Source of the DNA: Margaritispora aquatica
Lineage: Eukaryota > Ascomycota > Leotiomycetes > Helotiales > Discinellaceae
NCBI GenBank assembly: GCA_007644065.1
Contig: VJWN01000009.1
Location: 1,736,001 to 1,800,000 of the forward strand
Reading direction: 5' to 3'
DNA length: 64,000 nt
Shown here: one piece after another, positions 37,856-51,333 of the stretch
Layout: each line of letters opens with the position of its first letter
Numbering within the stretch: position 1 is the stretch's first letter
The notes under the pieces: model-generated
Seen by the model: the letters and a program-made list of their open reading frames with translations, nothing else
The model's database searches: none
What the model was told of the DNA's origin: nothing
Made by a program: the position numbers and the translations under genes

Positions 37856-38327
37856 TGTTGAATGTGATGCGCCAACAAGCGCAGATGATTAGATAACGGG
37901 CTCAGCTTCTGCAAGAGATGGCGTAGGCAATTACATCCACCGGCATACCAAGCTGGATGTTTTTTTTATCTGCTGCAAAGATTGGGTTGGCGTCAATGCT
38001 GGCACACTTCTGCGCAGAGCTTGGAGTTGAGGGTGGAAGCGAATGTTTTTTTGGGACGCGGCTGGCACGCGTTGCCTGAATCTGGGGAAATTCTGGACCT
38101 CACCAACAATCCCTAAAATGTCTCACCCAGCACAATACCAAAGCACAGCATTAATTTATTGCAGCAGACACATGTCTATGCCCTCTTGAACAGACTCTCT
38201 GCCGCAGTCTATGTCTAATTTTCTTACCGACTAACAAGATACCCACAGGGTCCGTCGACGAGTGTCACAAAGCAACCGGGCCTTTTAACATCGTAATGCA
38301 CGAATCTTTTCACCCACAATCTGCAGG
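37856..38327. promoter_or_regulatory. Divergent nup192-tel1 promoter region
   Basis: 472 nt separate the two start codons on opposite strands, so both core promoters must lie here or overlap. A GC-rich patch around 38050-38080 includes an ACGCGT site. No TATA box was obvious on either side. Confidence 0.6.
38067..38072. promoter_or_regulatory. MCB-like site ACGCGT
   Basis: A palindromic match to the MluI cell-cycle box bound by MBF in yeasts, where it marks G1/S genes for replication and repair. It lies 261 nt upstream of tel1. A six-base match can arise by chance. Confidence 0.35.
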
Positions 38328-41300
38328 ATGAGTGAAAAGGGCGGACAGATCCGCCTTGATGATGTGCTTGGTATATCACTGATTGTTTCAAATCCCAGAA
38401 TCAGTACTAAGCCATTACAGAAAATGTTGCAGCCATGACCCAAAAGTTGAGGGCGCAAGGACTAGATGGTAAGCAATCCCGCCTTTTGGGCCTACCATTG
38501 TGATGGTAAAAATATTCTAATTGCTTCAAACATAGATCTGAAAGAGATTTTTGGTAGGAAAAGAAATGAATCTAACATGTAAGTTCAAGAATGTGGAGGA
38601 AATCGTTAACATTCCGCTGACCTAACAGTGATGCTTTGAGTGACAAAGCGTACCACAAGATTTTTGAATGCCTGTTCAAAGCTGCAATAATCGAGAAGCA
38701 AGCTCTGGCTACTGCTGCTACCAAGACTACTAAGACTTCAATTACAAAAAGGCTCGCATTATGCGGCGAAATTCTGCGATTGGTCACGAAAGCTGCTGGT
38801 TCTATTTTGAAAGGAAAGACTGTCGAGGCTATTGTCAATCACATTAGTCAAACTCTTCTCGAATCAGACGGCAGCTACTGTGAACCAATTTTGCAAGACT
38901 ATCTGAGAGCTCTTACATCAATCTTTGAGCATCAGCAGGTTATTGAATTCCTGAAGGGTGATGTATGGCTCGATGCCGTCGACTTTTGTCTTCAGGCGAT
39001 TGATCATTATATGGACGCTACCGAAGGAGAGCCATCTGGCCTGACGCGAACTTTCTCCGGCCTTGGAACCAACGGACGGTCTCCATCTGTCATAAGATCC
39101 TCCTCGGGTTCTGGTTCTACATCGAAGACAATTTTCATCCGGCAGAATGTGGAGGATCTCTTCCAGGCCTTGCTTTCTTGCGTATCTGCTCCTAATGCGC
39201 CTATCAAGGAAAGGTATTCTGAAATTGCAGATAGCACCATACGATTTCTACATTCACAAGGAAGCTCAGTAGGCCAAGTACATTACTTAGCATTTTCTAC
39301 CATCAATGCAGTCATACGATTTACACGTATCGATCATACCTTGTATTCTCAGTCTATCGCTTGCAGAGCAATTCCGGTAATATGTCGTATCTGGAAAGGG
39401 AAGAGCCTAACAAGAGATTCTATGTTAAATAGTGTGAGAGGCGAGATCCTGGTTCTTTTATTATCCCTTCGACTTCATTTGGAACGCCGTGTGAGAGATG
39501 AAGGTGCAGAAACGTTGTCGGATATCGAGGAGCTGGCTGATGCTTTGAGGGCAGACTATGCCAAGCGCAGTGAGGAAGAAATGCTGCTGCTTGATCATTT
39601 GAGTATGGTAGATTTTGGCGGAGAGTCTTCCCGGCAAAATCCATTCAGTCTCTATCCATTTCATTTGATACTCCATAGCAGCCGTGGTGAGCGTGATTGG
39701 GCAATACTTCAGACGATCGGGGCAATTGAGTGCATCGTAGCTATTGGGCGTGAACTCCAAAACCCAACTACACATGAAGAGCAAGAGATCGCAAACCGTA
39801 CTCGAAAGCGTCAGCGCGTGAATCGAACCCTAGACAGAATTCTAGAACCATTGAGAGACAGAAAAGATCTTATTCGGAGTGCCGGGTTACAATGGATACC
39901 CTTTGTTCTCCAAGAATCCCAATTGACGGTCTTAGACCTAAGAGAGTTGATTGAAAATCTGACGAGATGTGCAGCTGATAAGCGAATTAATATTGCATCA
40001 TGGGCTCTCCTAGCTCTTGCCAGGTATGAATATTTGTCTGCTTTATGTTACAAGGAAGAGCTGAGTGATTTTTAGTTGTACAAATCAGATCTCAATTGTG
40101 GAGTTTACACCAGCAGAGTTATTGCAAATTTGGCATATTGGTGCTAGGGCTCTTACATTCTCTACAACCTGCCGAGCAGCAGCACTCCTTTTGCATGCCT
40201 TGATTGCTGCAGACCTTGTCCACTATCAGGATATTGGGACAGACATCGATTCCATCATATCAGCATTTGACAATAATGGCCCCATGGTACTTTGCGATTC
40301 AAGCATTTCTCTGATGTCACATTTGCTTCATGCTAGAGTGACAGAAGTGCCAGGTGCAAGCTCAGCGGCTTCTCAACAAGTTATAAAGTGGCTCTGTGCT
40401 CGATGGAATACAGGTATGCTCTGTTAACATACAGGGTCACTTCATCAATACTAACTGCTGGTGAAGTTGACAGAGAGTTTGTTGCTCGTCATGCAGTTCA
40501 TATACATCCACGCCATCTTTCGAATCTGTTTCGCACGTGTATGGGACTACCAAGGATTGAGGTACCTGTAAGAAGCATAGCACCATGTGAAGCTGCTGCG
40601 CAAGCTTGGCAGCTTCATCTCGACACCCAAGAAAACATTAAATATCTGTTGCTATTACCAACGTCGAAGAAAGAAACACACAGGATATGTTCTTCCTGTC
40701 CTCCACAAGCCAAAGCGAACAACGTCGCATCCTTGAACACACCATCCTTCTATGCGGCAAGGAAGCTAATCATTGAGCTTACCCAACCAAAATGCAGCGA
40801 ACTGCTTCAAGTGTGGAAAAGCTTCGTCTCGGATCGGTCAGGAGCTGTTTCTACGGACACGTTCAGAAGTGGGCTAAATACATGTATAACAATCTGTCTT
40901 CTTATGCCCCATTTCAAAGACGCTAATCTAACACAAAGTCATATCGTGGAAAGTAGCCTTCCTGAGCTGACTGCAGAATTGCTTCAATTTCTCAACGATG
41001 CTGAACACAGAGATTTGAGGGAAGCAAGCAAACTCAGCGAAATTCTTCTCCAGTCTCTGGAGCCATATCTTCCACTGTGTAACTCAAGTGAGCTCCGTCA
41101 ATTAGCTGTCAATGGTCGTTATCTCCTCAACCTTCTTGTGACAGTGGCAGACGATATGAGCAAGCGAAACGTCCTTCCAATCAAATTATCGACACAAGCC
41201 GATGCTGATGAAATGGAAATCGACAGTCATTCTCCTACAAGAGAGGATGATTCTAGATCTGACCGTCAAAGGTTGACAGTACCACGACGGGAGCTTGCCC

Positions 41301-44300
41301 TTGATGCTTGGTCTGGTACATTCTACCGTGTCACCCTTGGTCGATTGGCCTTGGTTACTGCTGCTAGTAACACTACAGACGTTGTGGGATACCTGCCACC
41401 TAAATTCATCGACTACTTGCTTGATCTGAGTATACAGGAAATCCTCTCTAGCCGTCGATTCCTCCAAGAAGTTCTTACCTCCGATCTTATCATCGAAGAT
41501 GAGTCTGCCCACCGGTTGCTACTTCGATTAGGGGGTATACTCTCATCGAGTGAGTTTGGGCGATGCGAAGTAGCTATTCAAACATGTCTAGATGTTCTAA
41601 TATGTCTATGGCGTTTCTGGTCAGATCTCAATGGCAGCGATATAGCGGAGGCTGCTTCTCAACTCTACAGGTGGTTTGTCGGCACAGCTCTTGAGAAACG
41701 ACTTGCCTCTCCAGATTCGCAGAAGGGCATAGCTAGGTTGCTGCTATTGCTCTTGCGAGAGAATCAGGAATATGGAACCGCATTTGGCTTAACATCCCCA
41801 AGATCAAATTTGCTGACGTTGCTAAACAAAAGCAACGTTTCTGTCAAATTTTATATTAGCAGCCAGCTTCCCCAAATATTTGGTCTTTTCCTCCTGAAAG
41901 ATCACGACAGTGTTTTCGTGGATATTCAAGATGTGTTACCCGCGGATCCGGACTGGTTGGAGGGTATTTTTCTTCGTCTTTATGTATTCGCCAAGCTGGC
42001 TTCCAGCTGGCCAAACCTATTACGCAGGTGCATCTACCACATTTTTGAGGCTGCTGGGCGATTACCTACAAGTGTGGAACATGCTTCTCGATGCCTCGCA
42101 GAAATTTCTTCCAACCTAAAAGTAGAGGGCCCGAAGAACCTATTTTCTCTCTTCGCACCTCAAGTTTTGTTCACATGGCTTGAGAAAGAAAGAATCGAAG
42201 GCATACCTTTCAGGATCTTTGGATTTTCTAGTTTGCGAGAACTCGTCGAAGAGGCTAAGGAGGAAGCTGTGGCACTTATGGTTATGCGAGAGCAAGACAA
42301 CGCTGTTGACAAGCTTGCATTGCTGCTAGGAATTAGTAGCGTTGAGCTTATTCGTCAATGTTTTACTAAAGTTCTAGCCTACACGATTGCTCATGATATC
42401 AGTACACCACCCAAAAATCGGCATGAGAAGTATGTGGCTGGTGAAGTCCGGGTTAGGAACAAACTTGGAACAGAAGTTTTCTATGAGGCTATTCATACCC
42501 ATTTTGCTGATGTCATGGCTGTATTTTTCAATTTGATGGATCATGAGGGCGAGGTAGAGAAACACTTTGCCAAAACCGGGCCCAAGGAAGCAGCAGAAAT
42601 ATTGAAGGAAATGAAGTCATTGAGTTCATCCGACACAAAGCTACCTGCGAACCAGCAGCCAAATTTCAAAGCAAAGTTTCTCACCTTGGAGGTAGCACAC
42701 TTGTGCAGTCGGACCCAGTTTGATACCAAAAAGCTATACACACCAGCACTAGTTACATCCATTGCACGGAAACTTCTTGATACCATTCACCCAGCTTTAG
42801 GATCTCTCCATGCTTGTTCTGTGCTTCGAAAATTGCGCGTTTTAATATCTTTGTCAGGGCAAACAGCGACAGAGGGGTATCCACTAGAAATGCTTTTGCA
42901 ATCCATCCGACCATATATCACCGACACCGAATGTGCTGATGATGCCATCGGCGTGTTGCAGTATCTGCTGGAACAGGGTTATTCATACCTACAACAAAAC
43001 CCTCAATTCGTGACAGGACTTGCTCTCGCTACTTTAGGTTCACTGAGAGTGTTTCTAGAATCACAAAGAGCTAGCACAACTCAAGAGAGCCAGCATAGAT
43101 CAACTATGGGCAAAGCACAGCGACTACATGCTTGGATAGGACAATACATGTCGAAGTATGATTCCCCACTATTCTCTGGTCAATCAGCGTCGAATTTCAA
43201 AGCTATCATGGAAGCAGCATTCGAGATTCACTTTGCAGGTAATGCCGACAACATGACACCAGAGAGTCAATTATTGATACAGCTCTTGGAAGATGAGAAG
43301 GCTGGTGGAATTCTTCTGAGTCGCCCCGCTTTTGACCTTATTATGAAAATGTTTACTGCAGATTTTCGAAACCCCTTATCATTCCGAGTCGACACGTTGG
43401 GCGATGATGAAAGGTCGAAATCCTATTCTGGTGTGCTTTGGAAATCATGTAGAGGCTCCGAGAATAGACAATATTTATCGTGGGCTGCAAGAGTTCTGGG
43501 TAGAGCGTTCGCTTCTTCTGGGGTTCTCCATGAAGAGCTTCTACGAGAGTCAACCCTCTTTAAAGCTAGGGAGATATCAGCATCATCAACCAATCAAATT
43601 GAGGATCCTAGGACATGTATCATGAGACTGCTGAGAGACTTAACCTTAGGTTACGACCCACGTACTACAGGACTTGCAGAGATTGCCTTAAGAGATGTTT
43701 TAACAACATCCGACGACTCACAAGCCGTTGCACCACCGAATTGTATATCCGACTCTCTTCGAGCCGCCTCAATGTGGTCACCCTATCCCATACCTCCATC
43801 CGAAGTTGCAGAGAGATTGAAGACTAATGAACTTCCAAAAGATATACTAGGAGCTAAGGCAATTTCACAGAAGCATTGGTTGCGGGACTTATCAATTGCT
43901 GTGGCACAATCTGTCCCTACTGATATCCTCCTAGGTGCATTGGTACCCATTTTGCGGGAAGTAGAAGGATTTGCAGATCATGCATTTCCATTTGTACTGC
44001 ACTTGGTCTTATCAACTCCAGTTGAGGAACAACGAATTAGCAAGAAACAACTTTCGAAAGCTTTCGTGGATTGGTTTGCCAAAAGTGAGGTTGTTGAGAA
44101 CAATAACCTGAAGATGTTGTTAAATTGCATATTATACCTCCGCACGCAACCAATCTTGGGTGAGAAATCATCAGCTGATCGTGCTCATTGGCTCGATATC
44201 GATTATCTTAAAGCTTCTGTTGCTGCAACCCACTGCGGGATGTTCAAGACTTCCCTCTTGTTCGTCGAGGAGTTCTGCTCGCAGCCTACAAAATCTTCCC

Positions 44301-47300
44301 GCCGCTCGTCAACAATCAAGGAGCCCGTTGTCCAACCAGATCTTCCTACAGAAATATTGATTCGTATATTCGAGAATGTGGATGACCCTGATATGTACTA
44401 TGGTGTACAGCAAAAGGCTAGTTTAGATACTATCTTGGCTAGATTCGAGTACGAAAAGGATGGGCCTAAAAGCCTTGCATTCCGCGGGGCCAAATACGAC
44501 AGCCATATCCGGAGGCGTGATGCAGAATCTACCCAAGATGTGCAGTCCTTAGTCAAGGCACTTGATGTGTTGAATCTGAGTGGGCTGTCCCACTCTCTCT
44601 TGCAAGCTCAGCAAACTGTTGGTATGACTCTTGAATCGCTGGAGTCCATGTTCCATACAGCTCGGAAGCTCGAGCAGTGGGATATTCCAGTCCCAAGCAC
44701 CTTTACAAGCAATGCTATAACAATTTATAAATCGTACCAAGCGATCAATACAGCAGATGATCAAGAATCTATCATTGGAGCTGTAAATGAAGGGTTGGAG
44801 TACACGATGAGATGCCTCGTACGTGAGGACCAAAGTGCGAGTGCTCTTCATAGTTCTCTGCAGACCCTCGCAACATTGGTTGAGATTGATGAAGTCTTCT
44901 GTTCAGACGGATCTGAGCAATTTGAAGAAATGCTCGGGAGATTCCAAAGTCGATCAGAATGGATGGAAATTGGAAGGCAAGTTATACATCCTAATTTGAC
45001 CAGATTCATACTAAGATTGAACAGGTTTGAGGATGTGAGCCAAATACTATCTTGTAGAGGAACTACTCTCAGCACACTGAGTCAGCGTCCTCGCCTACAG
45101 CAGCTCTTAAATGTCAAATCAATCGACACTCGACTTGTCGAGGTGAACACGGCTTTGCTGTCTTCAAAAATCAATCGAGCACATAGTGCTCTCCAGGAGT
45201 CATTGTCTCTGGCCACAGCTATGATTGATTTGATCACACCGTGTAATGAAGTAGGCATAAGCCCAGAGGTGGCAATTCATGTTGAGGCTGCCAATTCCTT
45301 ATGGGATCAAGGAGAAATGGCGTCATCTATTGGAATGCTGCAAGGTTTGGATGATGCCGCGCTCCTGAAGAAACAAACAATCTGCGTCGGACGTTCTGAT
45401 CTCTTATCAAAAATTGGCTACCAAGTCTCGGTGGCAAGACTTGAAAAGGCTGATAAAATTATAGAGAAATTTCTCAAGCCTGCTCTGAAAGAATTGAAAG
45501 GTCAGACCAGAGGAAGCGAGGCTGGCGAGGTGTTTCATCAATTTGCAATGTTCTGCGATCAACAACTGCAAGATCCGGATAGTCTTGAGGATCTAGAGCG
45601 TCTAAAAAAATTACGCAGAAACAAAGCAAATGAAGTGCACGAATACGAAAGCTTGATTCAAAGGGCCCAGACAAGTCACGACAAAGCCAAATATAAGTCA
45701 TTGCAAGCCAAGGCCAAGACCTGGCTCAAACTCGATGATGAAGAACTCCAACGCCACAGCCATAGCAGAGATGAGTTTCTTCGTCAGTGCTTGGAAAATT
45801 ATCTGCTCGCCTTAGCTGCCTCAGATGATAATGACAGCAACGCTCTTCGTTTTTCTGCATTGTGGCTTGAACATTCCGAGGAAGAGCTCGCCAATAATGC
45901 AGTATCAAAACGTCTATTGGATGTACCAAGTCGGAAGTTTGCGCCGCTCATGAATCAATTGAGTTCTCGTCTGCAGAATTCTGATGCTGACTTCCAGAAG
46001 TTGCTCTTTGCTCTCATCTGCCGGATTTGTACGGAGCATCCTCTTCAGGGGATGTATCAAATGTTTGCAGGGATCAGAAGTCGAATCAATGAAAAGGATG
46101 AGTCTGCCGTTTCAAGAAGAGCAGCTACCGAGAACGTTGTTCGCAGTTTTGACAGCAATTTAAAAGTCAAGGACACTTGGACCGCAGTGGAACGGACTAA
46201 TAGGTATTACTGTGTTCTTGCTCAAGAGAAAGATGATCAGAAATATAAGGCCGGGAAAAAGATTTTTGTAAAGGACTCCAAGGCTGCAAGCAATCTCCAC
46301 AGGTCGTTTTCTAATTACAGAGTGCCGCCTCCAACAATGTCAATTGCCCTCCGTGCTGACCTCGATTATTCTAAACTTCCCACAATGTCCAGATTAGACG
46401 GTCAGTTTTCGATTGCATCTGGAGTCAGCGCACCTAAGATCATTACTGTGGTGGCAAGCGATGGGGTGCGGTATAGGCAATTGGTAGGATTTTTTAATAC
46501 ATTCTGAACTTTGAGGATTCATGCTAATCAATTTTTAGGTCAAGGGAGGAAATGATGACTTGCGTCAAGATGCTATCATGGAGCAAGTATTTGAGCAAGT
46601 CAGTGAACTTCTAAAATCAAATCGGTCGACACGGCAACGGAACCTGTCTATTCGGACTTACAAAGTCTTACCACTCACAAACGCTGCCGGGGTTATTGAA
46701 TTCGTCGCAGACACTATCCCGCTTCATGAATATTTGATGCCTGCACATGAAAGATACTATCCCAAAGACTGGAAAGGAGGCATTTGTCGTAACGAGATTG
46801 GAAGCGTGTCGACCAAGTCAATTGAAGTCCGAGTACAAAAGTTCAGACAAGTCATGGAGAAATTCCATCCTGTGATGAGATATTTCTTCACCGAGAAATT
46901 CACGGATCCAGATGAATGGTTTGTACGAAGGTTGGCCTATGCTAGAAGTACAGCCGCTATCTCGATCCTAGGCCATGTGCTTGGACTTGGGGATAGACAT
47001 GGCCATAATATCTTGCTTGACACCAAAAGTGGTGAGGTAGTGCATATCGATCTTGGAGTTGCATTCGAAATGGGCAGAGTCCTACCAGTTCCTGAGCTCG
47101 TACCATTTCGCTTGACGCGTGATATCGTTGACGGTATGGGAATTACCAAAACTGAAGGCGTTTTTCGCAGATGCTGCGAATTTACTCTCGAAGCTCTACG
47201 AAAGGAAGTCTACACTATAATGACTATTCTCGATGTTCTTCGATACGATCCACTTTACAACTGGTCCATCTCGCCAATTCGACTAGCGAGGCTACAGGAA

Positions 47301-47570
47301 GGACAAAGTGCTGCGGCTGTGCTTGACACTGAAGTTGGGAATGTGAATGAGAGGGTCAAAGAGGCTGTCAACGAGCCTGGTGAAGCCGACAGAGCTCTCA
47401 CAGTGGTGAATAAGAAGCTGTCCAAAACACTGAGCGTCACAGCAACTGTGAATGACCTTATCAATCAAGCTAGCGATGAGAGAAACTTGGCTGTACTGTA
47501 TTCTGGTAAGTATTGTAGGTCTTATAGTGATTCTGGCTGACTATTTACAGGATGGGCAGCATACGCCTAA
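38328..47570 (+). CDS. tel1: Tel1/ATM-family checkpoint kinase
   Basis: A PI3K-like Ser/Thr kinase recruited to double-strand breaks and telomeres by the Mre11 complex (family knowledge). Eight exons: 38328-38370, 38421-38468, 38536-38578, 38629-40023, 40076-40413, 40467-46483, 46539-47505 and 47551-47570. They give about 2956 residues, a normal length for filamentous fungi. The N-terminus ([20 protein letters not shown]) fits the TAN motif region of Tel1. Helical FAT repeats fill most of the large exon. The kinase domain begins before [18 protein letters not shown] (from residue 2629), with the catalytic GDRHGHN and metal-binding HIDLGVAFE motifs. The FATC tail ends LYSGWAAYA, the last residues coming from a 20-nt exon. 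All key motifs are present. Confidence 0.95.
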
Positions 47571-49587
47571 TTGAAAAAGAGTCTTAGGGATGTATACGAC
47601 CATTTTCGAATGGTGATGATTAACTATGACTACCTAGCTTGGAGTTTTGGAGCTGGATACCCTGCTGTCGAATCTACGTTGCGAGGGTCAAGGGAAATAA
47701 ATTCAATCGTGTCCCATGACATTCAAATCACAAACTCAATACATACGACTTCACTTATGGACATGGGGAAGAGCAAGGTTGGGGATTTGACAAAGGTATC
47801 TGAGGTTCCGTTACCCATTGCGAGCTGTTCTCCGTGCATGGGCCCTACAACGTTGAATTCGGGGTCGTACTGTATGGACGTGCTTGCTTTTGCTGATACT
47901 TTTGCTTGGGGTCCCATGTGAAAGCCCGAGCGTCCAAGATCGATTGGTAAGGTTGAAGAGGTAGATACTAACCAAATTGGTGGTTACACCCGTCAAAAAA
48001 GTGGACATGCCGAGGCGGGACCCCCAGAAGTGCCCCAGCTCCCCACGCCTCCGCATTATCATTCACAAACGTCCCTTGCTCCTTTCTAGGAAGAAGCTCT
48101 CAACAAATGCCTCGTGGATTCGTGGCATCGGTGAACCGTTAGTGGGGAATGCCTGCCCTGTCAGTCTTTGATTGTCAGCAATGGAACCCGATGAGTGCCC
48201 CAGATTTGGTTATCGTTCGGGATAGCAGGGAGAGTTCAGGGACCACTTCCCAGCAAAATATGTTTATTGTCGAGGTCACGTTTTGATTCATTTTATTTTT
48301 CTACCAGATGGGAAAGTCACCCGGATAAGATTGTTCAAGTGCTTCTGTTTTTCATATTCGCACCACCGTACACGTCAACCACCGAGAAGTGTACAAGGTA
48401 CACGAATACGAAAGTTTGTAGAGCGAAATATGATTTGTGAGTGCGGCTCTAATATCTGTCGTCTAACTGAGCGCGATAATGCGGGGTTGATTGACTCTCA
48501 TTTTCGAGTCATGATTGCTACCTTATGTGAATGGTCACGAAGGAGGAGCCTGTTATTGCTCCGAGTGCGTACCGTCCCTGTCAAGCCTGTATGAAATAAT
48601 TTCTCTCAAGATGTCAACGGGTAGACTCCTCTATGCCGCCATTTCCATGACAAGAATTCAAAAATGAGCATGGTGGTTGGGTGACAACGCCTCTACCCCG
48701 CATATTCCGAGCTTGGAACTCAACTCCAGTTGATGATCTGACTGGGCGCCTCCTGACGCTCTGTACCTTGAACAGGAACATATCCCGCTCTTGCATACAG
48801 TATGCATACACGTTAATTCTATCTATTTATGCGGTCCGGCAGTGTTCTCGTACCGTTTTGATAGTGGCACTTGGACAAAACTTGGTTTCAATAGCAATAA
48901 TGAGAACAAAGTGGGATTTTGTTCTTGCGAGGTGAAATCGCAATGAAGAGTTATGAAATTTTGCAAAGGCGGTGAGATTTCAAGGAGATCAGAATTGTTG
49001 AGTGAAGAGCCACTTTTAATAGAATTGGCTTTTCTCGCTTTCTAGAAATCCCCGGAAATCCTCCATCAGATGAACGGGCATTCGGTTCATCCACAAGAGA
49101 TCGAGTCAAGAAATCTTGGGACAGCTAGGGTTACACGATTACACGAAAGGGTCAACCCAGTCTGTCAGGAAGTACGTGAAGTGCCAACCTTCTCGACTTT
49201 CAAAAGACTGCAGTTGGAGCTGATCATCCACCAATGAGATGTCCAATCACAGAGCCAAGAGCATGCAGCCTCATGTGGTCTAGAGATCTACGATTTCCTC
49301 CACCATTATTATTCCACTTCTCCCTTGCACACAGCACTTTAAGTTAGGCACCGCGCCGGAGACAGATTCCTAATAGAAAATACAAGAAGTCAGATGGCTG
49401 TGTTGAGTTCAACAGACCGAGGAAGCACATGGCAAACTTTTTCGTTATGCCTTCATCCACAGATCTTCTGTAATTTCGAAAATTCTATATCTCGAGATGT
49501 TGCCCCCATGAGTTTCCTAGGCCAGTGTCCTTTCTGTCACAATTCAATTGCAAGATCTTCCATTGATAGCCAAGCTACGTCGCCATC
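47571..49587. other. Intergenic region, tel1 to carboxylesterase
   Basis: No gene is supported. The open frame directly after the tel1 stop (to 47921) lacks an ATG at its start and is probably 3' UTR. The esterase promoter should lie in the last several hundred bases. Confidence 0.5.
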
Positions 49588-51333
49588 ATGAAGCTCATTA
49601 TTTCTCTCCTCAGCCTTTTGGCTGTTAGTTCTGCAGCGCCTGTTCTTGACAACCGAGCAGCTTCTCCAACAGTATCTATCTCTTACCCAGCTGCTACCAT
49701 TATTGGTACTTCTGGCACAATGGCAGAAACTTTCAATGGCATTCCGTTTGCTCAACCACCAACTGGCGCACTTCGACTCAAGCCTCCAAAGGCTCTGACT
49801 TCTGCCCTCGGAACGATCACTGCAACAGGTCTCCCCAAGGCTTGTCCGCAGATGTTCTTCTCCACAGATGCTACGGCAGGAATCCCATCTGCGGTGCTTG
49901 GTGTCTTGCTCGATACGCCACTTTTCCAAACAGTCACCAACGCCGGAGAGGACTGTCTTACAATCAATGTGCAACGACCAATTGGCACAACTGCTACCTC
50001 AAAATTGCCAGTTTTGTTTTGGATCTTTGGTGGAGGATTTGAGCTTGGTTCTACAGAAATGTATAATGGTGCTTCTTTGGTTGCAGAGTCTGTTTCGAAT
50101 GGCCAACCGATTATTTTCGTTGCGGTTAATTACCGTGTTGGTGGTTTTGGCTTTATGCCAGGCAAGGAATTAAAGGCAGAAGGCTCGTCCAATTTAGGAC
50201 TACAAGATCAAAGATTGGGCTTGAAGTGGGTTGCCGATAATATTGCCGCTTTTGGAGGTGATCCTACCAAAGTAACAATCTGGGGTGAATCGGCTGGATC
50301 AATCTCAGTTATGGATCAAATGGCCATCTATGACGGAAACATCACCTACAAATCCAAGCCTCTTTTCCGTGGTGCTATTATGTCATCTGGTTCAATCGTT
50401 CCTGCAGCACCAATGGACAGTACCAAGGCTCAAGCAATCTATGACAAGGTCGTTTCAGCCGGTGGTTGTTCAGCCGCAACTGATACCCTTGCTTGCCTGC
50501 GTGCTCTTCCATACACGACATTCCTCAACGCCTGCAATGCTGTTCCAGGAATCCTCTCCTACTCCTCCATCGCTCTATCTTACCTACCACGCCCAGATGG
50601 TGTTGTCCTCACAGCCTCCCCGGACGTTCTGATCGGCTCAGGCAAGTACGCCGCAGTCCCAATGATAATCGGCGACCAAGAAGACGAAGGCACCATCTTC
50701 GCCCTCTTCCAGTCCAACATCACCAGCAGCAGCCAATTAGTCACTTACCTCCAAAAGTACTTCTTCGCCTCTGCGACCACAGCCCAGCTCACCACCCTCG
50801 TTAACCTCTACGACCAAGTCTTCACCGGCTCCCCTTTCGGCACCCTGATCCTCAACCAACTGTACCCAGAGTACAAGCGTCTTGCCGCCATCCTGGGTGA
50901 TCTCACATTCACACTTACCCGCCGCCTCTTCCTCTCTACGCACGTTGCGCGCAACCCAACTGTGCCGGTCTGGTCGTACCTTTCGTCCTTCGACTACGGA
51001 ACCCCGATTCTGGGGACCTTCCACGCTTCAGATCTCATTCAGGTCTTTTACGGCATCGTGCCCAACTATGCGAGTCACTCCCTGAGAAGCTATTTCTTCA
51101 CTTTCGTGTACAACCTCGACCCCAACAACTCCAACTACAGGGCCTGGCCTAAGTGGAGCGTGGGTCAGCAGTTGATGCAGACCTATGCGACATTCAGTCA
51201 GATCATTAATGATGACTTCAGAAGCGATGCGTATGCCTGGATCGCGGGTAATGTGGCCAGTTTGAAGATCAAGCGCAGAGGTGGCGGCGTTGCGGAGGGA
51301 TTGGATATGATTCTTGAAGAAGTAGCGGAGTAA
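49588..51333 (+). CDS. Secreted type-B carboxylesterase/lipase
   Basis: An intronless 581-residue alpha/beta-hydrolase of the carboxylesterase type-B family, the group that includes Candida rugosa-type lipases. The signal peptide is MKLIISLLSLLAVSSA. Family blocks are present in order: FNGIPFAQPPTGALRLKPP, EDCLTINVQRP, WIFGGGFELGS (oxyanion region) and the nucleophile elbow GESAGS with Ser235. The likely acid is Glu367 (QEDEGT) and the base His479 (GTFHASD). It probably hydrolyses lipid, phenolic or xenobiotic esters outside the cell, but the substrate cannot be read from sequence. Codon choice shifts from mixed to C-ending codons from about 50.5 kb onward. Confidence 0.93.
   Translation: MKLIISLLSLLAVSSAAPVLDNRAASPTVSISYPAATIIGTSGTMAETFNGIPFAQPPTGALRLKPPKALTSALGTITATGLPKACPQMFFSTDATAGIPSAVLGVLLDTPLFQTVTNAGEDCLTINVQRPIGTTATSKLPVLFWIFGGGFELGSTEMYNGASLVAESVSNGQPIIFVAVNYRVGGFGFMPGKELKAEGSSNLGLQDQRLGLKWVADNIAAFGGDPTKVTIWGESAGSISVMDQMAIYDGNITYKSKPLFRGAIMSSGSIVPAAPMDSTKAQAIYDKVVSAGGCSAATDTLACLRALPYTTFLNACNAVPGILSYSSIALSYLPRPDGVVLTASPDVLIGSGKYAAVPMIIGDQEDEGTIFALFQSNITSSSQLVTYLQKYFFASATTAQLTTLVNLYDQVFTGSPFGTLILNQLYPEYKRLAAILGDLTFTLTRRLFLSTHVARNPTVPVWSYLSSFDYGTPILGTFHASDLIQVFYGIVPNYASHSLRSYFFTFVYNLDPNNSNYRAWPKWSVGQQLMQTYATFSQIINDDFRSDAYAWIAGNVASLKIKRRGGGVAEGLDMILEEVAE

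Noticed and set aside
40414..40434. 21-nt intron suggested by the first in-frame AG after the donor at 40414
   Set aside because: Too short to be spliced. Using the acceptor at 40466 gives a 53-nt intron with a CTAAC branch site and keeps the Tel1 frame.
47571..47921. Open frame immediately after the tel1 stop
   Set aside because: It lacks an initial ATG, and the FATC domain already ends correctly with LYSGWAAYA; interpreted as 3' UTR.
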